Assembly (NCBI GenBank): GCA_035532535.1
Contig: DATKQT010000012.1
Coordinates: forward strand, 1 to 64,000
Direction of reading: 5' to 3'
From: Palsa-739 sp035532535
Lineage (GTDB): Bacteria > Actinomycetota > Thermoleophilia > Gaiellales > Gaiellaceae
DNA: 64,000 nt
Shown here in pieces: positions 39,975-49,160 of this stretch; the stretch's first letter is position 1; each line of letters begins with the position of its first letter. The position numbers were made by a program, and so were the translations under genes. The notes beneath the pieces are model-generated. The model did not search any database, had not been told where the DNA came from, and worked only from the letters and a program-made list of their open reading frames with translations.

Positions 39975-41642
39975 CTACAAGCGTCCGGAGCGAACAACGC
40001 CCCATAACAGCCAGATGCCGAGCACCGCCGACAGCGCGAACCCGACGATCGAGATGACGTTCACGCCGAGCAGATGCGGCCCGGCCTTCGCGAAGATCCC
40101 GATGAGGCTCGAGCCGATCAAGCCGCCGGTGACGACGAGCGCGATCACGAGCCGGTTGAACACGCGCTGGAGGTCGGCGAGGAACTCGTCGAGCCCCTTG
40201 TGGACAAAGCCGACTTCGATCCGGCCCTCCCGCAACTCCTCGAGGATCTCGTGGATCTGCTGCGGCGCCTCGCGCAGGATGTGCGCGTACTGGAACGCGT
40301 CGCGTCTGGCCCGCCGCGCTATCCGCTCCGGCGTGAATCGATCGAGCATGAGCCCACGCGCATACGGGCGGGCCACTTCGAACACGTTGAAGTCGGGATA
40401 CAGCTCGATGCCGACGGATCCCAGCGTCGCGATCGTCCGGTCGAGCAGCAGGTATCGCGTCGGAAGATGCAGGTTCATCGAGTAGATGAGCTGGAACGCC
40501 TCCCGGATGATCTGGATCGGGTCGATCTCGGCGAGGCTCGCGCCGTAATACCGGTAGTAGATCTCGCGCAGCTCGGCGAGGAACTCCTCCTCGCGTTCGC
40601 GCGGGTAGCGCACACCAAGGTCGGCGAGCCGTTTCGGGAGCATGTCGACGTTCTCCGCAGCGGCGTCGATGAACAGCCGCGTCAGCTTCGTCATGTCGTC
40701 GTCGCTGAGCTTGCCGGCCGAGCCGAAGTCGACGAGCCCGATCGTCCCGGCCTCTTCGAGCACGAGGACGTTCGCCGGATGCGGGTCGGCATGGAAGAAC
40801 CCGTGCCGGAAGATCATCGTCATCCACGTCTCGGCGGTGAGATACGCGAGGTCGCGCCGCTCCTCGAGCGTGAGGCCGAGCGTGTCGACGTCGGCGAGCT
40901 GCGTCCCGTCGAGCCACTCGAGCGTCAGCACGCGCGCGCGCGAGTACGTCCAGTAGACCTTCGGCACCTGCACGTGCGGGTCGCCGGCGAAGTTGCGATG
41001 GAACGTCTGCGCGTTGCGGCCCTCGAGCCGGTAGTCGAGCTCCTGCCTGATCTGGCGCGCGAACTCATCGACGAGCGCACGTGCATCGATGAAGTCGAGC
41101 GCGCGCACGCGCTCCTTCACGAGCTTCGCCGCCTGGTACAGAAGGACGAGATCGGCCTCGATCTGACGCGCCGCGTCGGGACGCTGCACCTTCACCGCCA
41201 CGGCGCGGCCGTTCGGAAGTGTCGCGCGGTGCACCTGGCCGATCGACGCGGCCGCGACCGGCATCGGGTCGAAATCGAGGAAGAGGCGGTCGATCGAGTT
41301 CCCGAGCTCCTCCTCGATCACGCGCTCGGCCTGCTCGAACGGGAACGGACGGACGTCGTCCTGCAGCGGCCGCAGCTCGACGAGCAGGTCGGGCGGTACG
41401 ATGTCGGGCCGCGTGGACAGGAGCTGTCCGAACTTCACGAAGGTCGGCCCGAGCTCCTCCAGCACCTCCCGCAGGTGCTGACCGCGCGCCGACGGCGTCA
41501 TCGCATCGACGTCCCCCATCCGCCGTCCCGGGATGAGGTCGGTCAACCGGTGCGCCTCGAAGAAGTAGCCGAAGCCGTGGCGCACCATGACCTGCGCGAT
41601 CTCGGACAGGCGGCTGAGCGTGCGCGGCGCCGGCTGGGCCAT
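39975..41642 (-). CDS. ABC1/UbiB-family atypical kinase
   Basis: The 555-residue protein belongs to the UbiB/ABC1/COQ8 family, whose members support isoprenoid-quinone metabolism through an atypical ATPase activity. It has the KxGQ motif (FVKFGQLLSTRPD), the Ala-rich nucleotide loop AAASIGQVHRA, the lysine of VAVKVQRP, HADPHPANV and the DFG-type LVDFGSAGKL. Two C-terminal membrane helices (from about residue 500) anchor it. The ATG at 41640-41642 is 5 bases after the upstream lysyltransferase stop, so the two are probably an operon. Confidence 0.92.
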   Translation of the reverse strand: MAQPAPRTLSRLSEIAQVMVRHGFGYFFEAHRLTDLIPGRRMGDVDAMTPSARGQHLREVLEELGPTFVKFGQLLSTRPDIVPPDLLVELRPLQDDVRPFPFEQAERVIEEELGNSIDRLFLDFDPMPVAAASIGQVHRATLPNGRAVAVKVQRPDAARQIEADLVLLYQAAKLVKERVRALDFIDARALVDEFARQIRQELDYRLEGRNAQTFHRNFAGDPHVQVPKVYWTYSRARVLTLEWLDGTQLADVDTLGLTLEERRDLAYLTAETWMTMIFRHGFFHADPHPANVLVLEEAGTIGLVDFGSAGKLSDDDMTKLTRLFIDAAAENVDMLPKRLADLGVRYPREREEEFLAELREIYYRYYGASLAEIDPIQIIREAFQLIYSMNLHLPTRYLLLDRTIATLGSVGIELYPDFNVFEVARPYARGLMLDRFTPERIARRARRDAFQYAHILREAPQQIHEILEELREGRIEVGFVHKGLDEFLADLQRVFNRLVIALVVTGGLIGSSLIGIFAKAGPHLLGVNVISIVGFALSAVLGIWLLWGVVRSGRL

Positions 41643-41647
41643 GCGAC

Positions 41648-43234
41648 TCAGTGTGACACGACTTGGCGTTCCCGCTGCGCACGCCGGCCCCACGGGCCCG
41701 GCGGCACGAGGAGCTGCTCCACGTGCAGGTACGCGAGACCGACGCGCGGGAGGTCGCTGAGCCGCTCGACGCACAGGTAACGAGGCCGCCACTCGGGGAA
41801 GAACTTGCGGTTGAACGAGTACAGGCGCTCGAGCTGGAACACGCTGTCGGCGGCAAGCAGCGCGCGGCGGGCAAAGCGCCGCGGCACCGTGATGGCGCGC
41901 TCGGGTGAGATCAGCTCGGTGAACGCGCAGAAGTTCAGCGAGACCTCGGTGGCGTCCGTCTCCTTCGCCCACGCGAGCGTCTCCGCGATGAGGAACTCGG
42001 TGAGCCCGTTCGGGCTGTCGGGACGGCGGCGCATCGTGCTCAGCGACCAGCCGCCGGAGCCCGCGGTCGGTGCGAGGTGCAGGAAGCCGCCGATGTCGGT
42101 CTCCGTCTCGGCGACCGCGAACACGGTGCCCGGAACGTAGAGCTCGTCCATCGACATCGTGAAGCCGCGCTCCGGCTGGTTGCCGCGCCACAGCTCGGAG
42201 ACCGTGTCGAGTGCCACGCGCAGCGCCGTATCGGTGTCCTCCGCGGCGATGACGCGCAAGCGGTAGCCCGCCTTCTGCAGTCGCGTGACCGACTGGCGCA
42301 CCTTGCGGATCGGCCGGCCCTCGAGGGAGAAGTCCGCCGGTCGCAGGACCGCCTCCTCGCCCAGCAGGATCGGACGCAGCCCGATCGCGCGATAGCGGTC
42401 GAGGTACGCGTCGGACGCGCCGAGGACGGCCATCCGCCAGCCGTGCGCACGCACGACTCGCTGGAACTCCGCGAGCAGCGCGTCGAACTCGGCTACCTCG
42501 CCGACCGGGTCGGCACTGATGAGCGCGGCGCCGGCGACGACGCGATACGCGAGGAACGAGCGGCGCGTCGGTGAGAAGAAGTAACTCTTGTCCCGGCGAA
42601 GCACGAAGAACGAGAGGCTGTCGTTCCCGTATGCGTCGACAAGGGCGCGGGCCACGCGACGCTCCCCCACCGTCTGCGCGACCTTGTGCGTGAACGGCCG
42701 CAGCCAGAAGTAGAGCGCGGCAGTGCCGAACAGGAAGCCGAGCGCGGTGAACATCGCCGACAAGTCGTCCGGGATCTCGCCGCCGTGCAGCTCGATGCCG
42801 AGGACGACGGCGGCGGCCGCCGCGCCGGCCGCAGCGAGCGCCAGGAGAGGCCGAGTCGACGCCGGGTCGCCGGGAACGTCGAACCGGCTGCGGTACCGCA
42901 CGAGGGCGACGAGCAGGAGCAGCGAGATCGTCGCCTCCTCGAAGTCGAGCCCCTTCGCCAGGTGGGCGACGGCCGATGCGATCACGACCGCGACGGCGAG
43001 CTGCCAGGCGCGCCGGCGGCGGGCCGCAAGCGAACGGGACAGCCAGATGAGGAGGATGCCGAAGGCGAGCGCGCCGACCCGGGCCGCGGTCGGAAAGCCC
43101 GGCGGCAGGACACCCCGCACGAGGCGCACCCGGTCGGCCATCTCGGGCGTCATGGCCGAGGCAATGCCCAGGGCGCCGACGAATGCGGCGGCCCAAGCAA
43201 GCACCGACTCCGCCCTGGGGCTTCGCAGCCTCAC
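41648..43234 (-). CDS. MprF-like membrane protein with DUF2156 aminoacyl-phospholipid synthase domain
   Basis: The 528-residue protein has about six N-terminal membrane helices (residues 10-185) and a soluble C-terminal domain with tandem GNAT folds: FFVLRRDKSYFFSP, GGAALISADPVGE-like AGAALISADPVG, SVTRLQKAGYRL and SLNFCAFTELI. The domain is that of lysyl-phosphatidylglycerol synthase, which uses aminoacyl-tRNA to modify phosphatidylglycerol and reduces membrane negative charge. The flippase-type half is much smaller than in MprF. The GTG at 43232-43234 has TACCCT 6 bases upstream and is probably leaderless. Confidence 0.85.
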   Translation of the reverse strand: MRLRSPRAESVLAWAAAFVGALGIASAMTPEMADRVRLVRGVLPPGFPTAARVGALAFGILLIWLSRSLAARRRRAWQLAVAVVIASAVAHLAKGLDFEEATISLLLLVALVRYRSRFDVPGDPASTRPLLALAAAGAAAAAVVLGIELHGGEIPDDLSAMFTALGFLFGTAALYFWLRPFTHKVAQTVGERRVARALVDAYGNDSLSFFVLRRDKSYFFSPTRRSFLAYRVVAGAALISADPVGEVAEFDALLAEFQRVVRAHGWRMAVLGASDAYLDRYRAIGLRPILLGEEAVLRPADFSLEGRPIRKVRQSVTRLQKAGYRLRVIAAEDTDTALRVALDTVSELWRGNQPERGFTMSMDELYVPGTVFAVAETETDIGGFLHLAPTAGSGGWSLSTMRRRPDSPNGLTEFLIAETLAWAKETDATEVSLNFCAFTELISPERAITVPRRFARRALLAADSVFQLERLYSFNRKFFPEWRPRYLCVERLSDLPRVGLAYLHVEQLLVPPGPWGRRAQRERQVVSH

Positions 43235-43256
43235 CTAGGCAGGGTACAACGTCGTC
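43235..43256. promoter_or_regulatory. Shared divergent promoter, lysyltransferase / four-helix protein
   Basis: In this 22-bp gap the -10 elements of both strands share a central TA: minus TACCCT (43246-43241) and plus TACAAC (43245-43250). Each is followed by exactly 6 bases and then a start codon (GTG 43234 and ATG 43257). A TTCGCA at 43222-43227 may act as plus-strand -35 with a 17-bp spacer. Confidence 0.55.
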
Positions 43257-43763
43257 ATGCCGATCGGATCGCCGCTGCCGCGCTGGCTCGCCCCGCTCCT
43301 CGGCCTCATCGCACTCTTCCTCATCCCCTGGACGTTGTGGCTGACCTTTTCGCTCCCCTCACGGCACGTCACGGACCATTACGACCTTGCCTGGGTCGGG
43401 TTCGACATCGTCCTCGCGATCGCGTTCGCTGCCACGGCCTGGGCCACGGTTCGCCGAGAGCACTGGCTCGTACCGTTCGCGGCCGTGACCGGCACGATGC
43501 TCGTCTGCGACGCGTGGTTCGACATCGTCACCTCGCAATCCGGCGGCGAGATCGTGGAGGCCGCCCTCGAAGCCGTCTTCGGCGAGCTGCCGCTGGCGGT
43601 GCTCTGCGCGTACATCGTCATCGACGTCGAGCGCTTCCAGTCGACGTTCGACCGTTTCCGACAGCCTACGCCGGCGGCGCGTCGTGCGGCTCTTCGAGCA
43701 ATGTCAGCCGATGCTCGAGCTGAGCAACGCGAAGCTCGAGCTCGTCCAGATCGTCCCGCGTAA
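43257..43763 (+). CDS. Four-helix membrane protein, unknown function
   Basis: The 168-residue protein has four predicted membrane segments (residues about 12-32, 46-62, 70-89, 102-122) and a basic cytoplasmic tail. No family is recognised. It probably comes from a leaderless mRNA starting at ATG 43257. The last 98 bases overlap the convergent UbiK-like gene, and the corresponding Arg/Ala-rich tail is likely not conserved. Confidence 0.7.
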   Translation: MPIGSPLPRWLAPLLGLIALFLIPWTLWLTFSLPSRHVTDHYDLAWVGFDIVLAIAFAATAWATVRREHWLVPFAAVTGTMLVCDAWFDIVTSQSGGEIVEAALEAVFGELPLAVLCAYIVIDVERFQSTFDRFRQPTPAARRAALRAMSADARAEQREARARPDRPA

Positions 43764-43902
43764 CGAGGTTCAGGTCTTCGACGAGGCTCCGCAGGAGCCC
43801 CACCGTCTGCTCGCCGGCGCGCGTCCGGGAGCCGCGCATCCGTGCCGGCAGCTCGCCCAGCAGCTCCTCGAGGGCTTCGACGATCCGTGGATTACCGGGC
43901 AC
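43666..43902 (-). CDS. UbiK/BMFP-like coiled-coil accessory protein
   Basis: The 78-residue protein ends in a leucine-rich coiled coil (RDDLDELELRVAQLEHRLTLLE) after an amphipathic region, the pattern of the BMFP/UbiK family of small trimeric proteins that interact with membranes. The GTG at 43900-43902 overlaps the secDF stop by 11 bases. The larger frame upstream is only the Arg-rich secDF tail in another frame. Function in this organism is unclear, although a UbiB-family gene lies 2 kb away. Confidence 0.65.
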   Translation of the reverse strand: MPGNPRIVEALEELLGELPARMRGSRTRAGEQTVGLLRSLVEDLNLVTRDDLDELELRVAQLEHRLTLLEEPHDAPPA

Positions 43903-46774
43903 GGCCGTGCGGCCTCGAACGGCGCCGCTGGCGGCGCTTCTCGCGCCGCGCCTGCGCCGCCGGCTCCGACGGCGACGCCGTGATGACATCGACGAGCTCC
44001 GGCGTCGACTCCTGCGCGAGCGCCTGCTCCGATTCCTCGAGCGCGGCGTCGCCCGCGTTGACCTTCAGTCTGCCACGGCCGCGCTTGAGGCCGTCGACCG
44101 TCGGCGGCTCGATCTCGCCCGCCCGGGCCATCTGCTTGCGACGCGCGTACTCGGGCTCGCGCTCCTTCCACATCGTGAGCAGCGGCGCGGCGATGAAGAT
44201 CGACGAGTACGCGCCCGAGCCGACGCCGATGAGGAGCGCGAACGCGAAGTCCTTCAGCGTCGATCCGCCGAGCACCTCCAGTGCGGCGATCGGGAGCAGC
44301 GTGATGAACGTCGTGGCCAGCGAGCGGCGGATCGTCTCCCACAGCGAGACGTTCGTGATGGTCGCGAACGGCTGCCGCCGCATCAGCGGGATGTTCTCGC
44401 GGATGCGGTCGAAGATGATGATCGTGTCGTAGATGGAGTAACCGAGCACGGTGAGCACCGCTGCAACCGTGTCGATCGTCACCTCCTTGAACACGAGCGA
44501 GTAGATCCCGACCGTGATCAGGATGTCGTGGATCATCGCGAGGATCACCGGCACCGCGAACTTCAGGTCGAAGCGCAGCGTGATGTAGATGATGATCAGC
44601 GCGAGCGAGACGAGGATCCCGTAGATCGCGTCGATCGCGATCTGGTGGCCGAAGCTCGACGAGACGTCCTTCGACCCCGTGGCATAGGCGCCGGCCTGAC
44701 GCTGATAGTCGTTCGTCAGCGTGGAGAGTTGCGCGCTCCTCAGCGACTTCGTGCGCACCTGCCACCCCGTGAAGCCGCCGTTCACCGGCGATCCCGTCCC
44801 CTGCACCACCGCGTCGGGCTGGCCGTCGGCGGCCGCGATCTTCAACACGCTGGCCTGGGTCTGCGGCTTGTGCGTCTTGAAGGTGATCTGCGTGCCACCC
44901 TTGAAGTCGATCCCGAGGTTGAGGCCGCGCACGCCGAGCGAGACAGCGCCTGCGAGGATGACGACGCCGGAGAGCGCGAGCCACACGTAGCGGCGGCGCA
45001 TGAAGTCGATCTGCAGCCATTTCGCCGTCTGCTGCCCGTGCGCACCCATGAAGCGCGGGTTGTCGAACCACCGGAAGCCGCTCAGCAGGCCGAGCATGGC
45101 GCGCGTGGCGGCAACCGCGGTCAGCAGGGAGATGAGCGTGCCGATAAGCAGCATCAGCGCGAAGCCCTTCACCGATGCGACGGCGATCAGGAACAGCACG
45201 AACGCCGTGATGGCGGTGACGACGTTCGCGTCCAGAATGGTGTGGAACCCCTTGCCGTACCCGGCCGAGATCGCCGCCTTGACGGACTTCCCGGACCGCA
45301 CTTCTTCCTTGATGCGTTCGAAGACGACGACGTTCGCGTCGGCCGCGACGCCGATGGTCAGGATCAGGCCCGCGAAGCCCGGCAGCGTCAGCGTGACGTT
45401 GAAGAGCAGGATGGCCGCGTAGTAGAGCGCCGCGTAGATGCCGAGGCCGAAGACCGCGACGAGCCCGAGGAAGCGGTACAGGATCAGCAGGAAGATCGCG
45501 ACGATGATGAGACCGACGAGCGCGGCATGCCACGCCTGCGTCAGCGAGTCCTTGCCGAGCGTCGCCGAGACGTCAGTCCGTTCGACCTGCTGGAAGTTGT
45601 ACGGGAGCGCCCCCGTCTGCAGAACGAGCGCGAGGTTCTTCGCGGCGGTGAAGGAGCCGCCCGCGCCGAGGTCGATCTCCGCGTTCGGGCCGGCGATGCC
45701 GTCGGGGTTCTGCTTGAAGTCGATGTACGGCGTCGACTGCAACTGCCCGTCGAGCACGATCGCGAAGTGCTGGGCGTACGGGTTGTTGGTCGGGCTGATG
45801 GCTGGGCTGCCGGCAAGCTGCCACAGGACCTGCCCGCGGTGCGCTTCCGCGGCGGTGATCTTCCCGAACTCACTCGCGCCGTGGCCCGTGAACTGGAGGA
45901 GCACGACCGGGAGGCCGGTGCTCTGGCTGAAGTCCGCCGTCGTGCCGCTACGGACGAGATCCGATCCCGTCATCTCGGGGATTGGGCCGGCGCCGGTCTT
46001 GCGCGTCGGGTAGTACTTGAGCAGGTAGTAGTACGTCGGCGACAGCGCTGCGTTCGTGCTCACGCCGAGGCACCCCGTCGTCTCTGCGCAGCTGACCACG
46101 GTCGTGTGCTCAGGCACTTTCATCACCTGTGTATCCGCCGGCGCCTTCCCGCCGAACGGGCGCAGGAGCTGCGCCAGGGTGTTCGCCGGTCCTTGGATGA
46201 CCGAGTGCTTGACCGTCGTGGTCGTCGTCGGCTTGCCGCCCTTCTTCGCCGCCGGCGTCGTCTTCGTCGTCGTCTTGTTGCGGAAGAGGTAGTACGACTC
46301 CGGCGACCCCTTCGCCGCCTGCGTCTGCACCTGGGTGAGGAGGTCGTACAGCGACGGCGTCGCGACGGGCGCGCCATTCGAGCTCGTCGACGGGCCGGTC
46401 AGGTCGGCCTCGAAGTCGAACAGCTGCAGCTGCGCCGTCTTGCCGATGAGCGCCGCCGCCTTCGCCGGGTCGTGCACACCGGCGAGCTCCACCACGATCT
46501 GGTTGCTGCCCTGCCTGCGGACCTCCGGCGAGGAGACGCCGAGCTTGTCGATGCGGCTCTGGACGATCTCCTGGGCCGTGACCATCCCGGAGGCGTCGAC
46601 CTGCACGCCCTTCGGCGGCACGGCCTTGAGGACGACCTCGAGGCCGCCCTGGAGATCGAGGCCGAGAACCGGCTTCCTGTGGATCGGAGAGCCCGGGACG
46701 GCGAGCAGGACCGCGCCGACCACGGCGGCCATGATCGCGCCCATCAGGATCAGGTACTTGCGGCGGTCACTCAC
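43892..46774 (-). CDS. secDF: Protein translocase subunit SecD-SecF fusion
   Basis: The 960-residue protein joins SecD (residues 1 to about 590) and SecF (about 600 to 900). SecDF uses the proton gradient to pull secreted proteins across the membrane. Seen are GLDLQGG at 38-44, the RND-type transmembrane blocks AADANVVVFERIKEE and YSIYDTIIIFDRIREN, and the second GIDFKGGTQ motif. The SecD periplasmic region carries a low-complexity Thr/Lys insert (KTTTKTTPAAKKGGKP, then TTTTT) and a Cys pair (VSCAETTGCLG). The C-terminal 60 residues form a hydrophilic tail rich in Glu and Arg. Confidence 0.95.
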   Translation of the reverse strand: MSDRRKYLILMGAIMAAVVGAVLLAVPGSPIHRKPVLGLDLQGGLEVVLKAVPPKGVQVDASGMVTAQEIVQSRIDKLGVSSPEVRRQGSNQIVVELAGVHDPAKAAALIGKTAQLQLFDFEADLTGPSTSSNGAPVATPSLYDLLTQVQTQAAKGSPESYYLFRNKTTTKTTPAAKKGGKPTTTTTVKHSVIQGPANTLAQLLRPFGGKAPADTQVMKVPEHTTVVSCAETTGCLGVSTNAALSPTYYYLLKYYPTRKTGAGPIPEMTGSDLVRSGTTADFSQSTGLPVVLLQFTGHGASEFGKITAAEAHRGQVLWQLAGSPAISPTNNPYAQHFAIVLDGQLQSTPYIDFKQNPDGIAGPNAEIDLGAGGSFTAAKNLALVLQTGALPYNFQQVERTDVSATLGKDSLTQAWHAALVGLIIVAIFLLILYRFLGLVAVFGLGIYAALYYAAILLFNVTLTLPGFAGLILTIGVAADANVVVFERIKEEVRSGKSVKAAISAGYGKGFHTILDANVVTAITAFVLFLIAVASVKGFALMLLIGTLISLLTAVAATRAMLGLLSGFRWFDNPRFMGAHGQQTAKWLQIDFMRRRYVWLALSGVVILAGAVSLGVRGLNLGIDFKGGTQITFKTHKPQTQASVLKIAAADGQPDAVVQGTGSPVNGGFTGWQVRTKSLRSAQLSTLTNDYQRQAGAYATGSKDVSSSFGHQIAIDAIYGILVSLALIIIYITLRFDLKFAVPVILAMIHDILITVGIYSLVFKEVTIDTVAAVLTVLGYSIYDTIIIFDRIRENIPLMRRQPFATITNVSLWETIRRSLATTFITLLPIAALEVLGGSTLKDFAFALLIGVGSGAYSSIFIAAPLLTMWKEREPEYARRKQMARAGEIEPPTVDGLKRGRGRLKVNAGDAALEESEQALAQESTPELVDVITASPSEPAAQARREKRRQRRRSRPHGRAR

Positions 46775-46789
46775 GCGCGAGAAAACAGG

Positions 46790-47113
46790 TTAGCCGCCGT
46801 TCTCCGCGGCCGGTGGCTCCTCCGGCTCCGGCTCCGCGGGCTCGTCCTCGGCCTCGGCCGCCGGGAGGACGCTGGCGATCGCACGGCGGGCCACGCGGAC
46901 GCTGACCTGCGGCGCGATCTCGACCACCACGCTGTCGTCGTGCAGCTCGGTGACCCGACCGTAGATCCCGCCCGCGGTGACGACCTCGGCGCCGACGACG
47001 AGCTCGGAGAGCATCTGGCGCGCCTGGAGCTGCCGCTTCTTCTGCGGGCGCACGATGACGAAGTAGAGAAAGCCGAACGCGACGACGATCAGGAGGAAGC
47101 CGGGGCCGCTCAT
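46790..47113 (-). CDS. yajC: Preprotein translocase subunit YajC
   Basis: YajC associates with SecDF. The 107-residue protein has a single N-terminal membrane helix (FLLIVVAFGFLYFVIVRPQKK) followed by the typical QARQMLSELVVGAEVVTAGGIYGRV domain and an acidic, Pro-rich tail of about 25 residues. The ATG at 47111-47113 overlaps the tgt stop as ATGA. The order tgt-yajC-secDF is the standard order in many bacteria. Confidence 0.95.
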   Translation of the reverse strand: MSGPGFLLIVVAFGFLYFVIVRPQKKRQLQARQMLSELVVGAEVVTAGGIYGRVTELHDDSVVVEIAPQVSVRVARRAIASVLPAAEAEDEPAEPEPEEPPAAENGG

Positions 47114-48234
47114 GGGGTGATGTCCTTTTCCGTTGGCCGGGCGAGCCGAGCGAGCGCGTCCGCGCTCCACGATGCGAAGGCGCCGCGCTCGATCGCCTCG
47201 CGAGCGGCGACGACGAGATCGAGCAAGAAGCGGAGATTATGCAGGCTGAGGAGCCGCAGGCCGAGAATCTCCTCCTGGTTGACGAGATGCCGGATGTACG
47301 CACGCGTGAACCTCGTGCACGCCGGGCAGCCGCAGCCGTCGTCGAGCGGCAGCGGGTCGCGCGCGAAGCGGGCATTGCGCATGTTCAGCCGTCCCTCCCA
47401 GGTCAGCGCGCTTCCCGTGCGCGCCGTGCGCGTCGGCAGGACGCAGTCGAACATGTCGACGCCGCGCGCAATCACCTCGATCACGCCCTCGGGGTCGCCG
47501 ATGCCCATGAAGTAGCGAGGCTTCGCGGCCGGAAGCTCGGCGGCGGCTTCGGTCGTGGCCGCGAACATGGGCACGCGTTCTTCGCCGACCGACAGTCCTC
47601 CGATCGCATACCCGTCGAAGTCGAGCTCGACGAGCCCCTTTGCCGACCGCGCGCGGAGCTCGCGGTCGAGCCCGCCCTGCGTGATTGCGAAGCGCAGTTG
47701 TCCCGGCGCGCGCGGAAGGTCGCGTTGCCGCTGCGCCCACAGCGTCGTGCGCTGCACGGCCCGTTCCAGGTCTTCGCGTGGGACGCCAGGCGGCAGGCAG
47801 ATGTCGAGGCACATGGCGATGTCCGAGCCGAGGTCGGCCTGGATGCGCGCCGCGAGCTCGGGGGTGAACCGCTCGGCGCTCCCGTCGTAGACGGAGCGAA
47901 ACGTGACACCGTCGTCGTCGGACGCGAGCAGCGTGTCGCGCAGCGAGAAGACCTGGAAACCGCCGGAGTCGGTGAGGATCGGACCGTCCCAACCCATGAA
48001 CGCGTGCAGGCCTCCGAGCTCGGCAATGACGTCCTCCCCCGGGCGGAAGTGGAGGTGATAGGTGTTCCCGAGCAGAATGCGCGTCCCGAGCGTGCGCAGT
48101 TCGTCCGGGTCGAGGGACTTCACCGTCGCCTTCGTGCCCACCGGCATGAACGCAGGGGTCGCCACGTCGCCGTGGGCGGTGTGTAGCACGCCGGCGCGCG
48201 CCGCGCCGTCGGTCGCTTCGAGCGTGAAGCTCAC
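47110..48234 (-). CDS. tgt: tRNA-guanine transglycosylase
   Basis: Tgt exchanges guanine-34 of tRNAs with GUN anticodons for preQ1 in queuosine synthesis. The 374-residue protein has the nucleophile and base-recognition motifs ILTDSGGFQVFSL and MFDCVLPTRTAR, GGLSVGE, and the zinc-binding cluster CGCPACTRF plus a later His (LHNLRF). The GTG at 48232-48234 overlaps the queA stop as GTGA. No other queuosine genes (queC-G) are in the window. Confidence 0.96.
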   Translation of the reverse strand: MSFTLEATDGAARAGVLHTAHGDVATPAFMPVGTKATVKSLDPDELRTLGTRILLGNTYHLHFRPGEDVIAELGGLHAFMGWDGPILTDSGGFQVFSLRDTLLASDDDGVTFRSVYDGSAERFTPELAARIQADLGSDIAMCLDICLPPGVPREDLERAVQRTTLWAQRQRDLPRAPGQLRFAITQGGLDRELRARSAKGLVELDFDGYAIGGLSVGEERVPMFAATTEAAAELPAAKPRYFMGIGDPEGVIEVIARGVDMFDCVLPTRTARTGSALTWEGRLNMRNARFARDPLPLDDGCGCPACTRFTRAYIRHLVNQEEILGLRLLSLHNLRFLLDLVVAAREAIERGAFASWSADALARLARPTEKDITP

Positions 48235-49160
48235 AGGATCAGCATCGCATCGCCGAACGAATAGAAGCGATAGCGCTCCTGCACGGCGAGCGCGTACAGG
48301 CGGCGCGTCTCCTCCACGCCCGCGAACGCCATCACGAGAGCAAGCAGTGTCGAGCGCGGCAAGTGGAAGTTCGTCAGCAGCACGTTCGTGCGCCGAAAGT
48401 CGAAGCCGGGCGTGATGAAGAGCTCCGTGCGACCGGTCAGCGGCCCGCCGCGCGCAAGCGTCTCGAGCACGCGCACGGTCGTCGTGCCGACGGCGATCAC
48501 CCGCTGCGCCGCTTCGATGCGACGCCAGGCCGCCGCCTCCACCGCGTAGCGCTCGCCGTGCATGTGATGGTCCTCGAGCCGTTCCTCGGCGACCGGCCGG
48601 AACGTGTCGAGACCGACGTGCAGCGTCACCCGCTCGACGTCGAGTAGGCGCAGCAGCTCCGGCGTGAAGTGCAGGCCGGCGGTCGGCGCAGCCGCCGAGC
48701 CCTGCTCCCGCGCGTACACCGTCTGGTAGCGCTCGGCATCCTCGAGCGGCTCGGTGATGTACGGCGGCAGCGGGGTCTCCCCCGCCGGCTCGCCGGTGAG
48801 CCGCAGGCGCCAGCGGCCTTCGCCGAGATGCTCGATCAGCTCGACCGGCCCGTACGTCGCCCCGGGCTTCAGCCGGCGCGTCGGGCGCGCCAGCCCCTCC
48901 CACAGGTCGCCGTCGAGCCGCTCGACGAGGAGCACTTCCCCACGCGGTGATGCGATCGGGATCCGCGCCGGCACGACGCGCGTGTCGTTGACGACGACGA
49001 GCTCGCCGTGCAGCTCGTCCGGGAGGTCGGAGAAGCGCCGGTGGCGCACAGCGCCGCTCGCCCGCTCGAAGACGAGCAGCCGGGACTCGTCGCGGCGCTC
49101 GGCCGGATGCTGGGCGATGAGCTCCGGTGGAAGCTCGTAGTCGAGGTCGGAGATATCCAT
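48231..49160 (-). CDS. queA: S-adenosylmethionine:tRNA ribosyltransferase-isomerase
   Basis: QueA adds an epoxycyclopentanediol from SAM to preQ1-34 tRNA. The 309-residue protein has the family hallmarks DYELPPELIAQHPAE at the N-terminus, VVNDTRVVPARI, PTAGLHFTPELL, LHVGLDTFRPV, HMHGERYAV and LTNFHLPRSTLL. It is slightly shorter than E. coli QueA (356). The ATG at 49158-49160 has TAGCGT 9 bases upstream and no ribosome site, suggesting a leaderless queA-tgt-yajC-secDF transcript. Confidence 0.96.
   Translation of the reverse strand: MDISDLDYELPPELIAQHPAERRDESRLLVFERASGAVRHRRFSDLPDELHGELVVVNDTRVVPARIPIASPRGEVLLVERLDGDLWEGLARPTRRLKPGATYGPVELIEHLGEGRWRLRLTGEPAGETPLPPYITEPLEDAERYQTVYAREQGSAAAPTAGLHFTPELLRLLDVERVTLHVGLDTFRPVAEERLEDHHMHGERYAVEAAAWRRIEAAQRVIAVGTTTVRVLETLARGGPLTGRTELFITPGFDFRRTNVLLTNFHLPRSTLLALVMAFAGVEETRRLYALAVQERYRFYSFGDAMLIL

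Noticed and set aside
43907..47515. Plus-strand open frame of 1202 codons opposite secDF, yajC and tgt
   Set aside because: It is antisense to well-supported genes and rich in Arg, Asp and Glu without any domain signature.
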